Positions 35,657-43,870 of a stretch of 64,000 bases of DNA are shown piece by piece. A program made the position numbers and the translations under genes. The notes beneath the pieces are model-generated. The model did no database searches. It was not told the DNA's origin and was given only the letters and a program-made list of their open reading frames with translations. Every line of letters starts with the position of its first letter. The stretch's first letter is position 1. This stretch comes from Aureispira sp964404215. GTDB taxonomy: Bacteria > Bacteroidota > Bacteroidia > Chitinophagales > Saprospiraceae. The stretch is from the NCBI GenBank assembly GCA_964404215.1, contig CAYOJF010000001.1, positions 1 through 64,000 on the forward strand, written 5' to 3'.

Positions 35657-36502
35657 ATGAAAATTTTACTAGGTTTTATTTTACTTATGCAAGTCACCTT
35701 GCATGCCCAAGTGCCGTTACCCTATTACAGTGGTTTTGATAATAACATTGAGCTAACTGGCTGGCGTAAGTATATTACAGCAACAACTTATCAATATAGT
35801 TGGAGTGAAGGAATCCCTAAATTTGGAGTTGTAGCTCCTTCTGGAACTAATAGCATCAATCATGATTATTATCCAGGTTATCCTGCAGGAGTGGCAGATA
35901 ACTGGATGGTCTCACCTCCTTTTTTTATTCCTAATGGTGGTACTTTAGATTCTATTAGATATATGTTTTCTGGACAAAGTGTTCCCTCTACAGGAGATAC
36001 TATTGCTCTGTATTTATTGACAGGTAATTCAGATCCAGCTTTAGCTACATCTCAAACACTTTTATTTGATTTTAGAGGAGTAGATTATATAATAGATGAC
36101 ACTTTTCGTCTAAAATCGAATTTGCCTCTGACTGGATCTACTGATAGCTCCTATATTGCCATTCGTTATAGAAGTAGTAATGGAGGAGGATTATGGTTGA
36201 CAACACATTTTGATAATATTGGTATTAGTGGGAATAGTTTGACTACCACAACTTTAAATTATAAGCCTCAAATTGATGATGTAAGTATTTATCCTAATCC
36301 AACCTCTGGAATCGTATTATTAGAGAGTAAACAAAAAATATACGACTTAAAAGTTTACACGACAACAGGTCAACAGATTTATAGGATCGAAAATCCGTCT
36401 TCTAATTTTTCTATAGACTTATCGGCTTATAAAACAGGAGTTTATTTTTTTAGATATGAGATAGATTCAGGTAGCTTTTATAAAAAAATTATGCTTGATT
36501 AA
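35657..36502 (+). CDS. Secreted protein with choice-of-anchor J domain and T9SS type A sorting tail
   Basis: A 281-residue exported protein. A signal peptide (about 1-17, ending LHAQ) is followed by a beta-rich domain with the choice-of-anchor J features: YYSGFDN near the N-terminus, a central ADNWMVSPPFFI, and HFDNIGI near residue 190. The last ~75 residues form the type A T9SS sorting domain, recognisable by VSIYPNPTSGIVLLES and the final GVYFFRYEIDSGSFYKKIMLD-like strand. It would be exported by the type IX system and attached to or released from the surface. The ligand is unknown. Confidence 0.88.
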   Translation: MKILLGFILLMQVTLHAQVPLPYYSGFDNNIELTGWRKYITATTYQYSWSEGIPKFGVVAPSGTNSINHDYYPGYPAGVADNWMVSPPFFIPNGGTLDSIRYMFSGQSVPSTGDTIALYLLTGNSDPALATSQTLLFDFRGVDYIIDDTFRLKSNLPLTGSTDSSYIAIRYRSSNGGGLWLTTHFDNIGISGNSLTTTTLNYKPQIDDVSIYPNPTSGIVLLESKQKIYDLKVYTTTGQQIYRIENPSSNFSIDLSAYKTGVYFFRYEIDSGSFYKKIMLD

Positions 36503-36634
36503 GTTGTATTTATTGAAGTTGTCTAACGTTTTTGTTTGTAGGCACAAATGAAAATTTAATTAACTAATGTAATTAATGTCATATAATATATAGAAAGTTA
36601 TTAGTGTATGATAGTAGTTCTATCATTTAGATAT

Positions 36635-36678
36635 AAAACACCCGTTTTTGGTAGTTTTGTTTCAAAAACGGGTGTTTT
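36635..36678. terminator. Terminator downstream of the T9SS cargo gene
   Basis: A perfect 16-bp stem (36635-36650 with 36663-36678) and a 12-base loop, with A-rich left and T-rich right arms, about 130 bases after the stop codon. Confidence 0.8.
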
Positions 36679-36770
36679 ATTTCAAAAATATAAATTAATG
36701 CTACTATATTTTGGACCTGTTGGAGGCTAGGTAATAAAGCCAATCTATTTTCAATCGATAACGTTTAGAG

Positions 36771-36802
36771 ATCGCTGCCCTACTTGGAAAGCGATTTTTT
36801 TT
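36771..36802 (+). terminator. Small hairpin with T8 run
   Basis: A 6-bp stem (36771-36776 with 36790-36795) and a 13-base loop, directly followed by eight T. No gene precedes it closely, so it may end a short untranslated RNA. Confidence 0.5.
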
Positions 36803-37096
36803 GTTAAAAAATGTCTATTGGTAGTCAATATATTTTAGAATTTTTCTTCATTTTTTATTGCATTTTTGAGAATTGAGCAGATAAGTATTAAATTGGTGAA
36901 AATATGTATGTATAGTGTAAATGTATTACAGATTAGCTATTATGAATAGTCGAGTTTAAACCTGCTTTTGTAATTATAGTTGATCTTTTTCCTTTAGATG
37001 TTTATTGAATACTTACTCTTTGAGTTTACTTGTTTACCCAAATCAAAAAAAAAGTTTATCTGTTGCTAATAGCAATTTATCGGTTAGTTTCGCAGG

Positions 37097-38158
37097 ATGA
37101 AAAAAGAAAAAAAGACAGCTCTACAGATTGCTAAAGGAAAAATAATGCCTCCTAATATTAATAAAAACTTTAAGCGGAAGAAACGTAAAAAGCTTAAGGC
37201 TGCGGATTATGTGAAAGGTATTCTGGCTGGGAATCGAGTCTTACTGAGTCAAGCTATTACCTTAATAGAGAGTACACACCCCAAGCATCAAGTATTAGCT
37301 CAGGAAATTATTGAGGGCTGCCTACCTCATAGCGGAAACTCTTTTCGGTTAGGTCTGACAGGTACTCCAGGAGTAGGCAAGAGTACTTTCATAGAGTCTT
37401 TTGGTCTCAAAATGATTGAAAAAGGGCATCAGTTGGCTGTATTGGCAATAGATCCAACTAGTCAGATGACAAGAGGGAGTATACTCGGAGATAAGACACG
37501 AATGGAAACGCTTTCAGTACATCCTCAGGCATTTATCAGACCATCTCCTGCTGGAGACAGTCTAGGAGGAGTGGCAAGGGCTACTCGCGAAAGTGTTATT
37601 TTGTGCGAAGCGGCAGGATTTGATTTTATAGTGATAGAGACAGTAGGAGTAGGGCAGTCAGAAACGGCTGTACATTCTATGGTAGACTTTTTTTTATTGT
37701 TACTATTGCCTAATGCTGGAGATGAACTTCAAGGAATCAAACGAGGGGTGATGGAAATGGCAGACTTGATTATAATTAATAAAGCAGATGGAGAAGCCTT
37801 GAGAGCAGCTAAGCTAGCCAAAAAGCAATGTAAAAATGGACTGCACCTATTTCCTCCAAAAGAAAGTGGATGGATCGCGACGGCTGAAACTTGTTCTGGC
37901 TTACATCAAACGGGACTTGATATTATACTAGGGCATCTAGAAAGCTTTGAGCGGCAAACCAAAATAAAAGGCTATTTTGAACAACATAGAAAGCAACAAG
38001 CAAAATATTGGTTAGAAGAAAGTATTGGACAGGCACTAAAAAATAGATTTTATCAACAGCCAGCTATCCAAGAACAATTCCATCAAATTGAACAACAAGT
38101 AATAGAAGGAGTTTTATCTCCGTTCAAAGCAGCACAAGCCTTATTGAAGTTACTGTAA
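37097..38158 (+). CDS. meaB: Methylmalonyl-CoA mutase-associated GTPase MeaB
   Basis: A 353-residue G3E-type P-loop GTPase that protects and reloads the B12 enzyme methylmalonyl-CoA mutase. The Walker A motif GTPGVGKST is at about 93-101. The DPTS block (AIDPTSQMTRGSILGDKTRM), the switch ETVGVGQSE and the base-recognition NKAD follow in family order. The C-terminal dimerisation helix region is present. An N-terminal extension of about 35 residues is very lysine-rich. The mutase genes are not in the window. Confidence 0.93.
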   Translation: MKKEKKTALQIAKGKIMPPNINKNFKRKKRKKLKAADYVKGILAGNRVLLSQAITLIESTHPKHQVLAQEIIEGCLPHSGNSFRLGLTGTPGVGKSTFIESFGLKMIEKGHQLAVLAIDPTSQMTRGSILGDKTRMETLSVHPQAFIRPSPAGDSLGGVARATRESVILCEAAGFDFIVIETVGVGQSETAVHSMVDFFLLLLLPNAGDELQGIKRGVMEMADLIIINKADGEALRAAKLAKKQCKNGLHLFPPKESGWIATAETCSGLHQTGLDIILGHLESFERQTKIKGYFEQHRKQQAKYWLEESIGQALKNRFYQQPAIQEQFHQIEQQVIEGVLSPFKAAQALLKLL

Positions 38159-38464
38159 TGGTGTTGGTACCAATAAAGAGGGCTGCTCCCTGAGGAAGCA
38201 GCCAACTTAAACACATCTATGAAAACACCCTAAAAAAGGTTAACTTTATTCGCTCGTTTATGTTTTATATAAGTAAAATGCTTTTGCTATAAAAAAGTTT
38301 AGTTAGAGTTTGTAATATTGATAATATTACTGAAATTTAATTTCTCGTTAACTTTTGTTAAAAAAGACTAATAACTTAATTCTTAAACATACTCTAATAC
38401 CACATACCATACAAAAATAGCGAATCAAAGAATTGGTTCCTTCTTAAATCCAGTCTCTACACCT
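38159..38464. other. 306-base interval without a gene
   Basis: Shortly after meaB lies an imperfect hairpin built on GGCTGCT/AGCAGCC (about 38179-38203), without a T run. An 8-bp inverted repeat with a 3-base spacer (38312-38319 with 38323-38330) could be an operator or a hairpin ahead of the TIR gene. The rest is AT-rich and unremarkable. Confidence 0.4.
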
Positions 38465-39976
38465 ATGTATCTGAATTCGACCTATACTATTAATATTTTC
38501 ATTGCACATGATATTGCTGACCAAGCCAAGTTTGAAGAAATTCGGGAACACTTAAGGGAATTGGATGAGCGAAACCCGGCCTATAAGATACATAAAATAG
38601 GGGTAGATGGAACAGGTTTAACTACAGATCGTTTAGCGGAGATACAGGAGTTAGTTTCAGTGGCAGATTTGATTTTATTATTAATGAGTGATAACTCTAT
38701 TTTGTCTACACTGTTTGCCTCGGAGCCAATTAAAGGGACATTATTACAGCATAAAAATAGACGAAGTATTGTTGTCCCAATCATATTGAATACTTGTTGG
38801 TGGGAAGATACTATTTTTTCCAACTTAGAAGTCATGCCTAGAGGAGGACTACCGATTTATGATAGTACGAATGTCAAAACTCAACTTTTTGAGCAGTTGA
38901 TAGAAGACTTGGATACCAAGTTGGTAGAGATCGAACGACGGAAAAAAGATTTAGAAGAGCAGTTTGATCAAACCATTCGTGAAGCAGAATCCATTTTTTC
39001 TGTTTGGCAGAAAAAACCTGAAATATTGCGTTCCGCATTACCTTTATTTAGACAAGCCAAATCTTATTGGCGAGAGGGTTTTTCGCCTGATATAGAGCAG
39101 ATAGAATCTAAAATAAACATTTGCTTACGCGAAATAGATTTTAAACATTATGCAAAAGCAGCACAAGAAGCGTACGAACAAGGGGACTACCAGAAGGCCT
39201 ACTTTAACTGTAAAGATGCTTTAACCTTGCGTAACGATGCTATTGTAGGCAAACTATATGAAGAGGTTTCTAATTATTTGGAGCAAGAGCAATTCAACAG
39301 AGATAAAGCTCCTTTCGAAACAGTACTGAAACAAGCACAGCGTTATTTCTTGGATTTAGATTGGGCAAAAGCACAGCAATATTTTGAGCTAGCATTAGAG
39401 AAGCACCAAGATAATTTTAAACCTTCTGTCGTAGCGATCCAACACAAAATCCGCATTTGTAAGCGAGAATTTATCTTAGAGGATGCGGTTAGACAATCTC
39501 AAGCATACTATCACTCGCAGCAGTATCAGCGTATGGCAACTGTGTTGATGGATAGTATTCGAGAAGTTAATCATGAATCTTTTCATCAGATTGATTATGC
39601 GTTGCAATTGATTGACTATTTAGCTCACGTAGAAGCCTACCGAGATCATCGAACGGATAAATGGGGATTCAAAAATATAGAAACGGGTAATGTGATTATT
39701 GCTCCTAAATATACAGCAGCGTATAATTTTAGTGAAAATTTAGCAGGTGCCAAAAAATGGGATAAATGGGGTTTTATTGATATAGAAGGTAATGAAATCA
39801 TCCCATTTAGATACGATTATGTGAGCAGTTTTCAGAATGGTATTGCTCAGGTCATTCTCAAAGATCAGACTTGGTGTATCAATCATAAGGGAGAAGAAGT
39901 ACCTGCTGATATTATTATCAAAGAAGTACCTGTAGAACCTAATAAACTAAATGAGGAAAAAAAGCCTAAAGGGTAA
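38465..39976 (+). CDS. TIR-TPR-WG repeat fusion protein
   Basis: A 503-residue cytoplasmic protein. The N-terminal ~150 residues form a TIR-type domain: INIFIAHDIADQ at about 9-20, ADLILLLMSDNSIL at about 67-80, E87 at the place of the catalytic Glu of NAD-cleaving TIRs, and VVPIILNTCWW at about 103-113. A coiled coil (about 150-175) leads to TPR-like helices (about 225-345). Two WG-type beta repeats (KWGFKN, KWGFIDIEGNEIIP) occupy about 397-475. The domains suggest a sensor or scaffold with a TIR effector; NADase activity is inferred. It overlaps the convergent lipid-kinase gene by 11 bases. Confidence 0.85.
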   Translation: MYLNSTYTINIFIAHDIADQAKFEEIREHLRELDERNPAYKIHKIGVDGTGLTTDRLAEIQELVSVADLILLLMSDNSILSTLFASEPIKGTLLQHKNRRSIVVPIILNTCWWEDTIFSNLEVMPRGGLPIYDSTNVKTQLFEQLIEDLDTKLVEIERRKKDLEEQFDQTIREAESIFSVWQKKPEILRSALPLFRQAKSYWREGFSPDIEQIESKINICLREIDFKHYAKAAQEAYEQGDYQKAYFNCKDALTLRNDAIVGKLYEEVSNYLEQEQFNRDKAPFETVLKQAQRYFLDLDWAKAQQYFELALEKHQDNFKPSVVAIQHKIRICKREFILEDAVRQSQAYYHSQQYQRMATVLMDSIREVNHESFHQIDYALQLIDYLAHVEAYRDHRTDKWGFKNIETGNVIIAPKYTAAYNFSENLAGAKKWDKWGFIDIEGNEIIPFRYDYVSSFQNGIAQVILKDQTWCINHKGEEVPADIIIKEVPVEPNKLNEEKKPKG

Positions 39977-40904
39977 TAATACGGATAGCTTGAGGTAACA
40001 TATCTATTTTGACTGGTGTCTGACCAAGCCATTCGCCATCTGCTTCTATATAAGCAGGCTGATCAGAAGGTGTGGTTAATGTCAGTTGTTTGCATTGTGT
40101 ATGAACAGCTTCACGGTGATGAATGATGCTACCATTATAAAGCTTAATGGTGTTGATGATGAGATCAATAGGTCGAATATCTTTGAATAGTGTTAGAGCA
40201 AATAGCCCATCATCAGGGATTGCATGAGGAACAAGTTGAGTCCCACCTCCATTATAGCGGCATTGCCCTATTGTGATATTATAAAAATGGTGTGTAGTTT
40301 TTTCATTATCAAAAGCAATCGTAATAGGAGTTGGTCTAAAACTCGTCATACACTTCAGTATAAGGTAAAGATAATAGAGTTGACCTTTACCCCAAAAAGG
40401 ACGTTTTGCTTGTGTTGCTTTCGTCACAAAGGCATCATAGGCCAGACCTGCAATATTGATAAAATAACGTTCTAGGGGTTCACCATCTAAGGAGTGGTAG
40501 TTTATTTTTCCAACATCGTGTCGTTTGGTATTACCAGCAGCTAATAGCAAAATGGCTTTTTTGTAGTTGCGAGGAATCTCGTGGGTACGTATCCAATCAT
40601 TTCCTGTTCCAACAGGTATGATTGCAAAGGTTAATTCTTGAGAAGGTACTAACTGTTGTAAGAGCAAGCCATTGACCACTTCGTGGGCTGTTCCATCTCC
40701 TCCTACAGCAGCTAGTTTACGATAACCTTTCTCTACGGCCTCTTTGGCGAGCGTAATACTGTGTCCTGCGGTTTGGCTGATGGCAAAATCATACTCTATT
40801 CCCATTTTAAGGAATGTTTGTTGAATTTTAGGCCATTTTTTGGCTCCCTTGCCATTACCTGCTTTAGGGTTGACAATCACAAACCACTTTTCGGACAATA
40901 GCAT
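39966..40904 (-). CDS. Diacylglycerol kinase-family lipid kinase (YegS/BmrU type)
   Basis: A 312-residue lipid kinase of the DAGK catalytic fold. VNPKAGNGKG is at about 11-20, and the nucleotide-binding GGDGTAHEVVNGL begins at about 68. A PVGTGNDWIRT block and a C-terminal beta-sandwich with EADGEWLGQTPVKI follow. Such enzymes phosphorylate diacylglycerol, sphingosine-like bases or related lipids. It is followed by no gene on its strand and shares 11 bases with the convergent TIR gene. The SDR gene lies just upstream (4 bases). Confidence 0.9.
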   Translation of the reverse strand: MLLSEKWFVIVNPKAGNGKGAKKWPKIQQTFLKMGIEYDFAISQTAGHSITLAKEAVEKGYRKLAAVGGDGTAHEVVNGLLLQQLVPSQELTFAIIPVGTGNDWIRTHEIPRNYKKAILLLAAGNTKRHDVGKINYHSLDGEPLERYFINIAGLAYDAFVTKATQAKRPFWGKGQLYYLYLILKCMTSFRPTPITIAFDNEKTTHHFYNITIGQCRYNGGGTQLVPHAIPDDGLFALTLFKDIRPIDLIINTIKLYNGSIIHHREAVHTQCKQLTLTTPSDQPAYIEADGEWLGQTPVKIDMLPQAIRIITL

Positions 40905-40908
40905 GTAC

Positions 40909-41766
40909 TTATTTTTTTGCTTTTAACTGATCTTTGTCTGGAACAGCGATTTCTGAAGGACGTCCCTTAAAACCATCCATGGTATTATGAACACCAAACA
41001 TTTTACCTGCTACGAAGTCAAAAACACGTTGTGGTAAAATCCCTTTCAATACAGGAACTGATTTGACCATCATAGGCTCTTGCAGTATAATTTCATTATT
41101 TTCTACTGCTTCGATGATTTTGTCTACAATATATTGTGGTTTCAGAATAGGGGTAAACATTGGCGGTTTGACACCATCAAACATACCTGTATCAATATAA
41201 CTAGGCATTACTGTGGTAACTTGTACCCCTGTTTCTTTGGTCTCCATTTCTAGACGAAGAGAGTCGGACCAACCAATCACTGCCCATTTACTAGCGGCAT
41301 AGACCGACATATTAGGGTTAGAGATTAGGCCAGCAGCAGAAGCAAGATTAATCACATGACCATCACACTGGTCAATCATATCAGGCAAAAACTCGAGTGC
41401 AGTGTGCATCACACCAGATACATTAATCCCAATTGTTTTTTGAATATCTCTATGTGTGTGTTCTTCGAATGGCTTCCCTACTACAATACCTGCATTGTTG
41501 AATAGTATATCAACAGTGGTGTATTTTTGTTTAATAGTGGCAGCAGCACGTTGTATATCTTCTAGGCTAGCGATGTCTACTATATCGGTATCGACATCCC
41601 AGCCTTTGGTTGCAAATTCTGCTTTGGTATCTATCAATGATTGTTCGTTGATATCCCACAGAATGACTTTATAGGCTCTTTTTTTGAGACATTCGATCGC
41701 CAAGAGTTTACCAATACCAGAAGCACCTCCAGTGATTAAGATACATCTACTTCTTATTTGTGTCAT
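40909..41766 (-). CDS. Short-chain dehydrogenase/reductase
   Basis: A 285-residue NAD(P)-dependent oxidoreductase of the classical SDR family. It has the cofactor motif TGGASGIGK (about 12-20), NNAGIV, the catalytic Ser in NLASAAG and the YAASK catalytic pair in SVYAASKWAV. A hydrophobic C-terminal part (VKSVPVLKGILPQRVFDFV) resembles membrane-associated SDRs acting on lipids or retinol-like substrates. It lies four bases before the lipid-kinase gene, so the two are co-transcribed and a joint role in lipid metabolism is plausible but inferred. Confidence 0.9.
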   Translation of the reverse strand: MTQIRSRCILITGGASGIGKLLAIECLKKRAYKVILWDINEQSLIDTKAEFATKGWDVDTDIVDIASLEDIQRAAATIKQKYTTVDILFNNAGIVVGKPFEEHTHRDIQKTIGINVSGVMHTALEFLPDMIDQCDGHVINLASAAGLISNPNMSVYAASKWAVIGWSDSLRLEMETKETGVQVTTVMPSYIDTGMFDGVKPPMFTPILKPQYIVDKIIEAVENNEIILQEPMMVKSVPVLKGILPQRVFDFVAGKMFGVHNTMDGFKGRPSEIAVPDKDQLKAKK

Positions 41767-41840
41767 ACGTTTTGTTTTTGACTTTTAGCAATTGATTGAT
41801 TGTGTTATATCTACAACAATGGTGTTAATGGATTAGTTGG

Positions 41841-42158
41841 CTATTTTTCGATAACAAATACATCTTCGTCTTTCTTTTTCATGAAATAGTTTTCACGAGC
41901 AAATTTTTCTTTTGTTTTATCGTCTGTAAAGAGTTCTTTATGTGCTTTTTCTGCTTTCTGAATTTCATCGTCGTGATACGCCTTTTTTTCTTTTAATTCT
42001 TGTAGCGTCGATTGCAAACGATATTGTGAGATAGCACTATTGCTATCAAAAAATAACATCCAAACGACAAATATAGAAGTAAAGACAATGAATTTATTTT
42101 TGAGAGGAGCTGGAACATCTTCCAAAAATAACTCCCATTTGGTTGGTTTACGAGACAT
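41841..42158 (-). CDS. DivIC/FtsB-like septum formation protein
   Basis: A 105-residue bitopic membrane protein. It has a cytoplasmic N-terminus, one TM (about 23-41), a periplasmic coiled coil (about 45-85) and a short terminal motif ARENYFMKKKDEDVFVIE, which matches the end of FtsB/DivIC proteins (ARE.y....gE.vi.i). These proteins link FtsL and FtsQ in the divisome. The length is typical of the family. It lies upstream of the SDR and lipid-kinase genes on the same strand. Confidence 0.88.
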   Translation of the reverse strand: MSRKPTKWELFLEDVPAPLKNKFIVFTSIFVVWMLFFDSNSAISQYRLQSTLQELKEKKAYHDDEIQKAEKAHKELFTDDKTKEKFARENYFMKKKDEDVFVIEK

Positions 42159-42204
42159 AGGTAATTAGAACATAATTTGTGTGAGTAGGAATACTCTATT
42201 TATG

Positions 42205-42246
42205 AAAAAAGGTATCAATAGAAGCCTTAACTCCAACTGATACCTT
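42205..42246 (-). terminator. Terminator downstream of HMG-CoA reductase
   Basis: A 9-bp perfect stem (42209-42217 with 42238-42246) with a 20-base loop; on the minus strand it is followed by a T6 run. It separates the reductase from the DivIC-like gene. Confidence 0.7.
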
Positions 42247-42260
42247 CAAATATAAGTGAT

Positions 42261-42426
42261 TAGACATTATTACGAATAGTTTCGTACAGCAAAATAAATA
42301 TCTTTTTCTAACTAGGTTCATAAATGCTCGATTTCGTAGCTTTGGCTACGAATCTGTGCGTTTATCTTCCTATTCAAAAAAATCTACTATTCTGCTCCTA
42401 TACAACTCTATTCATAATAATGTCTA
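42261..42426. mobile_element. MITE-like inverted-repeat element of about 166 bp
   Basis: The ends 42261-42279 and 42408-42426 are inverted repeats of 19 bp with one mismatch. The left end (42259-42283) also occurs exactly, inverted, at 18225-18249. Inside is a hairpin TCGTAGC/GCTACGA (about 42334-42351). There is no coding capacity and no clear target duplication. A non-autonomous element or a repeated regulatory RNA are both possible. Confidence 0.5.
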
Positions 42427-42449
42427 TTATAAAAAGAATCTGTTTATAA

Positions 42450-43802
42450 CTACACACCTAATTCAGGAGTTTTAGTATTTCTTAGACTAGTCAAATAGTC
42501 TTTTACAGCAGTAAAGGACACAATTTTATCAGCAAAATGAACCAAGATAACTTTGGCTTCTTTCTCTGTTGCTTCTAGATGATTCAGGATATTGACTAGG
42601 TGCATTTTCATGTGCCCCTGTTGTATTCCTGTAGTGACAAGAGAACGTACTGCCGCAAAATTCTGGGCTAAACCAGTTGTCGCAATGACCATCATCAGCT
42701 CTTCTGCACTAGGGTTTCCTAACATCTCTAAGGAGCGTTTAGCAAGAGGGTGTAGGCTAGTCAATCCACCAACAGTACCAATCGCTAGGGGGATATCTAA
42801 CCAAAATTTGAATATGCCATCTTTGACCTCTGCATGTGAGAGGCTTCGATACTGCCCATCTTTAGCAGCATAGGTATGTCCACAAGATTCAATAGCTCTA
42901 AAGTCATTACCTGTTGCTAATGCTACGGCATCAATTCCATTGAAAATACCTTTATTGTGGGTAGTTGCTCGATGGACATCAACGTGTGCAATTTTAAGGG
43001 CTTTTTCAAATTTGTAAGCAAATTTTTCGGCATCAATAGTACCACCACTGAAGGTTCCTAGATCAGCAACAGGGCATTCTACCGAAGCTCTGACCAAACA
43101 ATCGGGGGTATAGTTAGAGAGGATAGACATAATAATAGTTACCTCTTGCTCCTTCTCAGAAAAATGATCTTGTTCTGCTACAAATGCTTGCAAAGAACGA
43201 GCAGCTTCCTCTAAAGTAGAATTGATGAAGTTAGCTCCCATAGAATCACAAGTCTCAAAAGACATTTTGAGCTGATAATAATGAGGCTCTAAACTAGTTT
43301 TGTCTACCAATTCGATAGAAGAAATTCCTCCACCTCTACCACGCATACTTTTAGTAATATGATCCGTATCTTGTAGAATTCTATCTCTGAGGGCATTAAA
43401 AATACCATGTAATTTATGTGTTTCACCTTTCCACTCAAAGTGGACTTGACCTATTTTTTGAGTAGCAATAATTTCGGCTTTGAAACCACCTCTTTTGAGC
43501 CAAAATTTGGCCGCAGCAGAAGCGGCAGCTACTACAGAACTTTCCTCTATAACCATTGGGACACAATAAAGGTTACCATTGATTTGTAGATTCGGTACTA
43601 CACCATAAGGCAAATAATAGTTACTAACCGTATTCTCACTAAAATCATCAAAGATTTTTTGCTTTTGTGGATCTCCATACCAAAAGCTTTTGAGTTCACG
43701 AGCGACTTCTTCTGGATGTGAAAAGAAGTTTTCTACTAACCAACGCATTTTGCCACGCTTAGATAGTTTCGAAAATCCAGATACAATTTGAGTCTTTTTC
43801 AT
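42450..43802 (-). CDS. Hydroxymethylglutaryl-CoA reductase, class II
   Basis: A 450-residue HMG-CoA reductase of the class II (bacterial) type, which makes mevalonate from HMG-CoA or works in reverse. The cofactor and catalytic regions are visible: CVPMVIEESSVVAAASAAAKFW near the N-terminus, SMRGRGGGISS, ATTHNKGIFNGIDAVALATGNDFRAIE with the catalytic Lys and Asp, and GTVGGLTSLHPLAK. The next gene on the strand is isopentenyl-diphosphate isomerase, which favours the biosynthetic direction. Its product feeds isoprenoids such as quinones and carotenoids. Confidence 0.93.
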   Translation of the reverse strand: MKKTQIVSGFSKLSKRGKMRWLVENFFSHPEEVARELKSFWYGDPQKQKIFDDFSENTVSNYYLPYGVVPNLQINGNLYCVPMVIEESSVVAAASAAAKFWLKRGGFKAEIIATQKIGQVHFEWKGETHKLHGIFNALRDRILQDTDHITKSMRGRGGGISSIELVDKTSLEPHYYQLKMSFETCDSMGANFINSTLEEAARSLQAFVAEQDHFSEKEQEVTIIMSILSNYTPDCLVRASVECPVADLGTFSGGTIDAEKFAYKFEKALKIAHVDVHRATTHNKGIFNGIDAVALATGNDFRAIESCGHTYAAKDGQYRSLSHAEVKDGIFKFWLDIPLAIGTVGGLTSLHPLAKRSLEMLGNPSAEELMMVIATTGLAQNFAAVRSLVTTGIQQGHMKMHLVNILNHLEATEKEAKVILVHFADKIVSFTAVKDYLTSLRNTKTPELGV

Positions 43803-43870
43803 GTTTAGTCGTATTCAATTGATGAATCATTATATTCTACAGACGTTATTACCACTGTGTACAGTTGGAA

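Larger units (their letters stand above)
36503..37096. other. 594-base interval without a protein gene
   Basis: Contains the strong hairpin at 36635-36678 and a second small hairpin with a T8 run at 36771-36802. The rest is AT-rich, and I see no open frame, tRNA or promoter of good quality. A small RNA between the two hairpins (about 36680-36802) is possible but unsupported by a promoter. Confidence 0.5.

Noticed and set aside
36732..36745. 14-base match TAATAAAGCCAATC also present near 63754
   Set aside because: Flanking sequences do not align, so it is most likely chance in AT-rich DNA.
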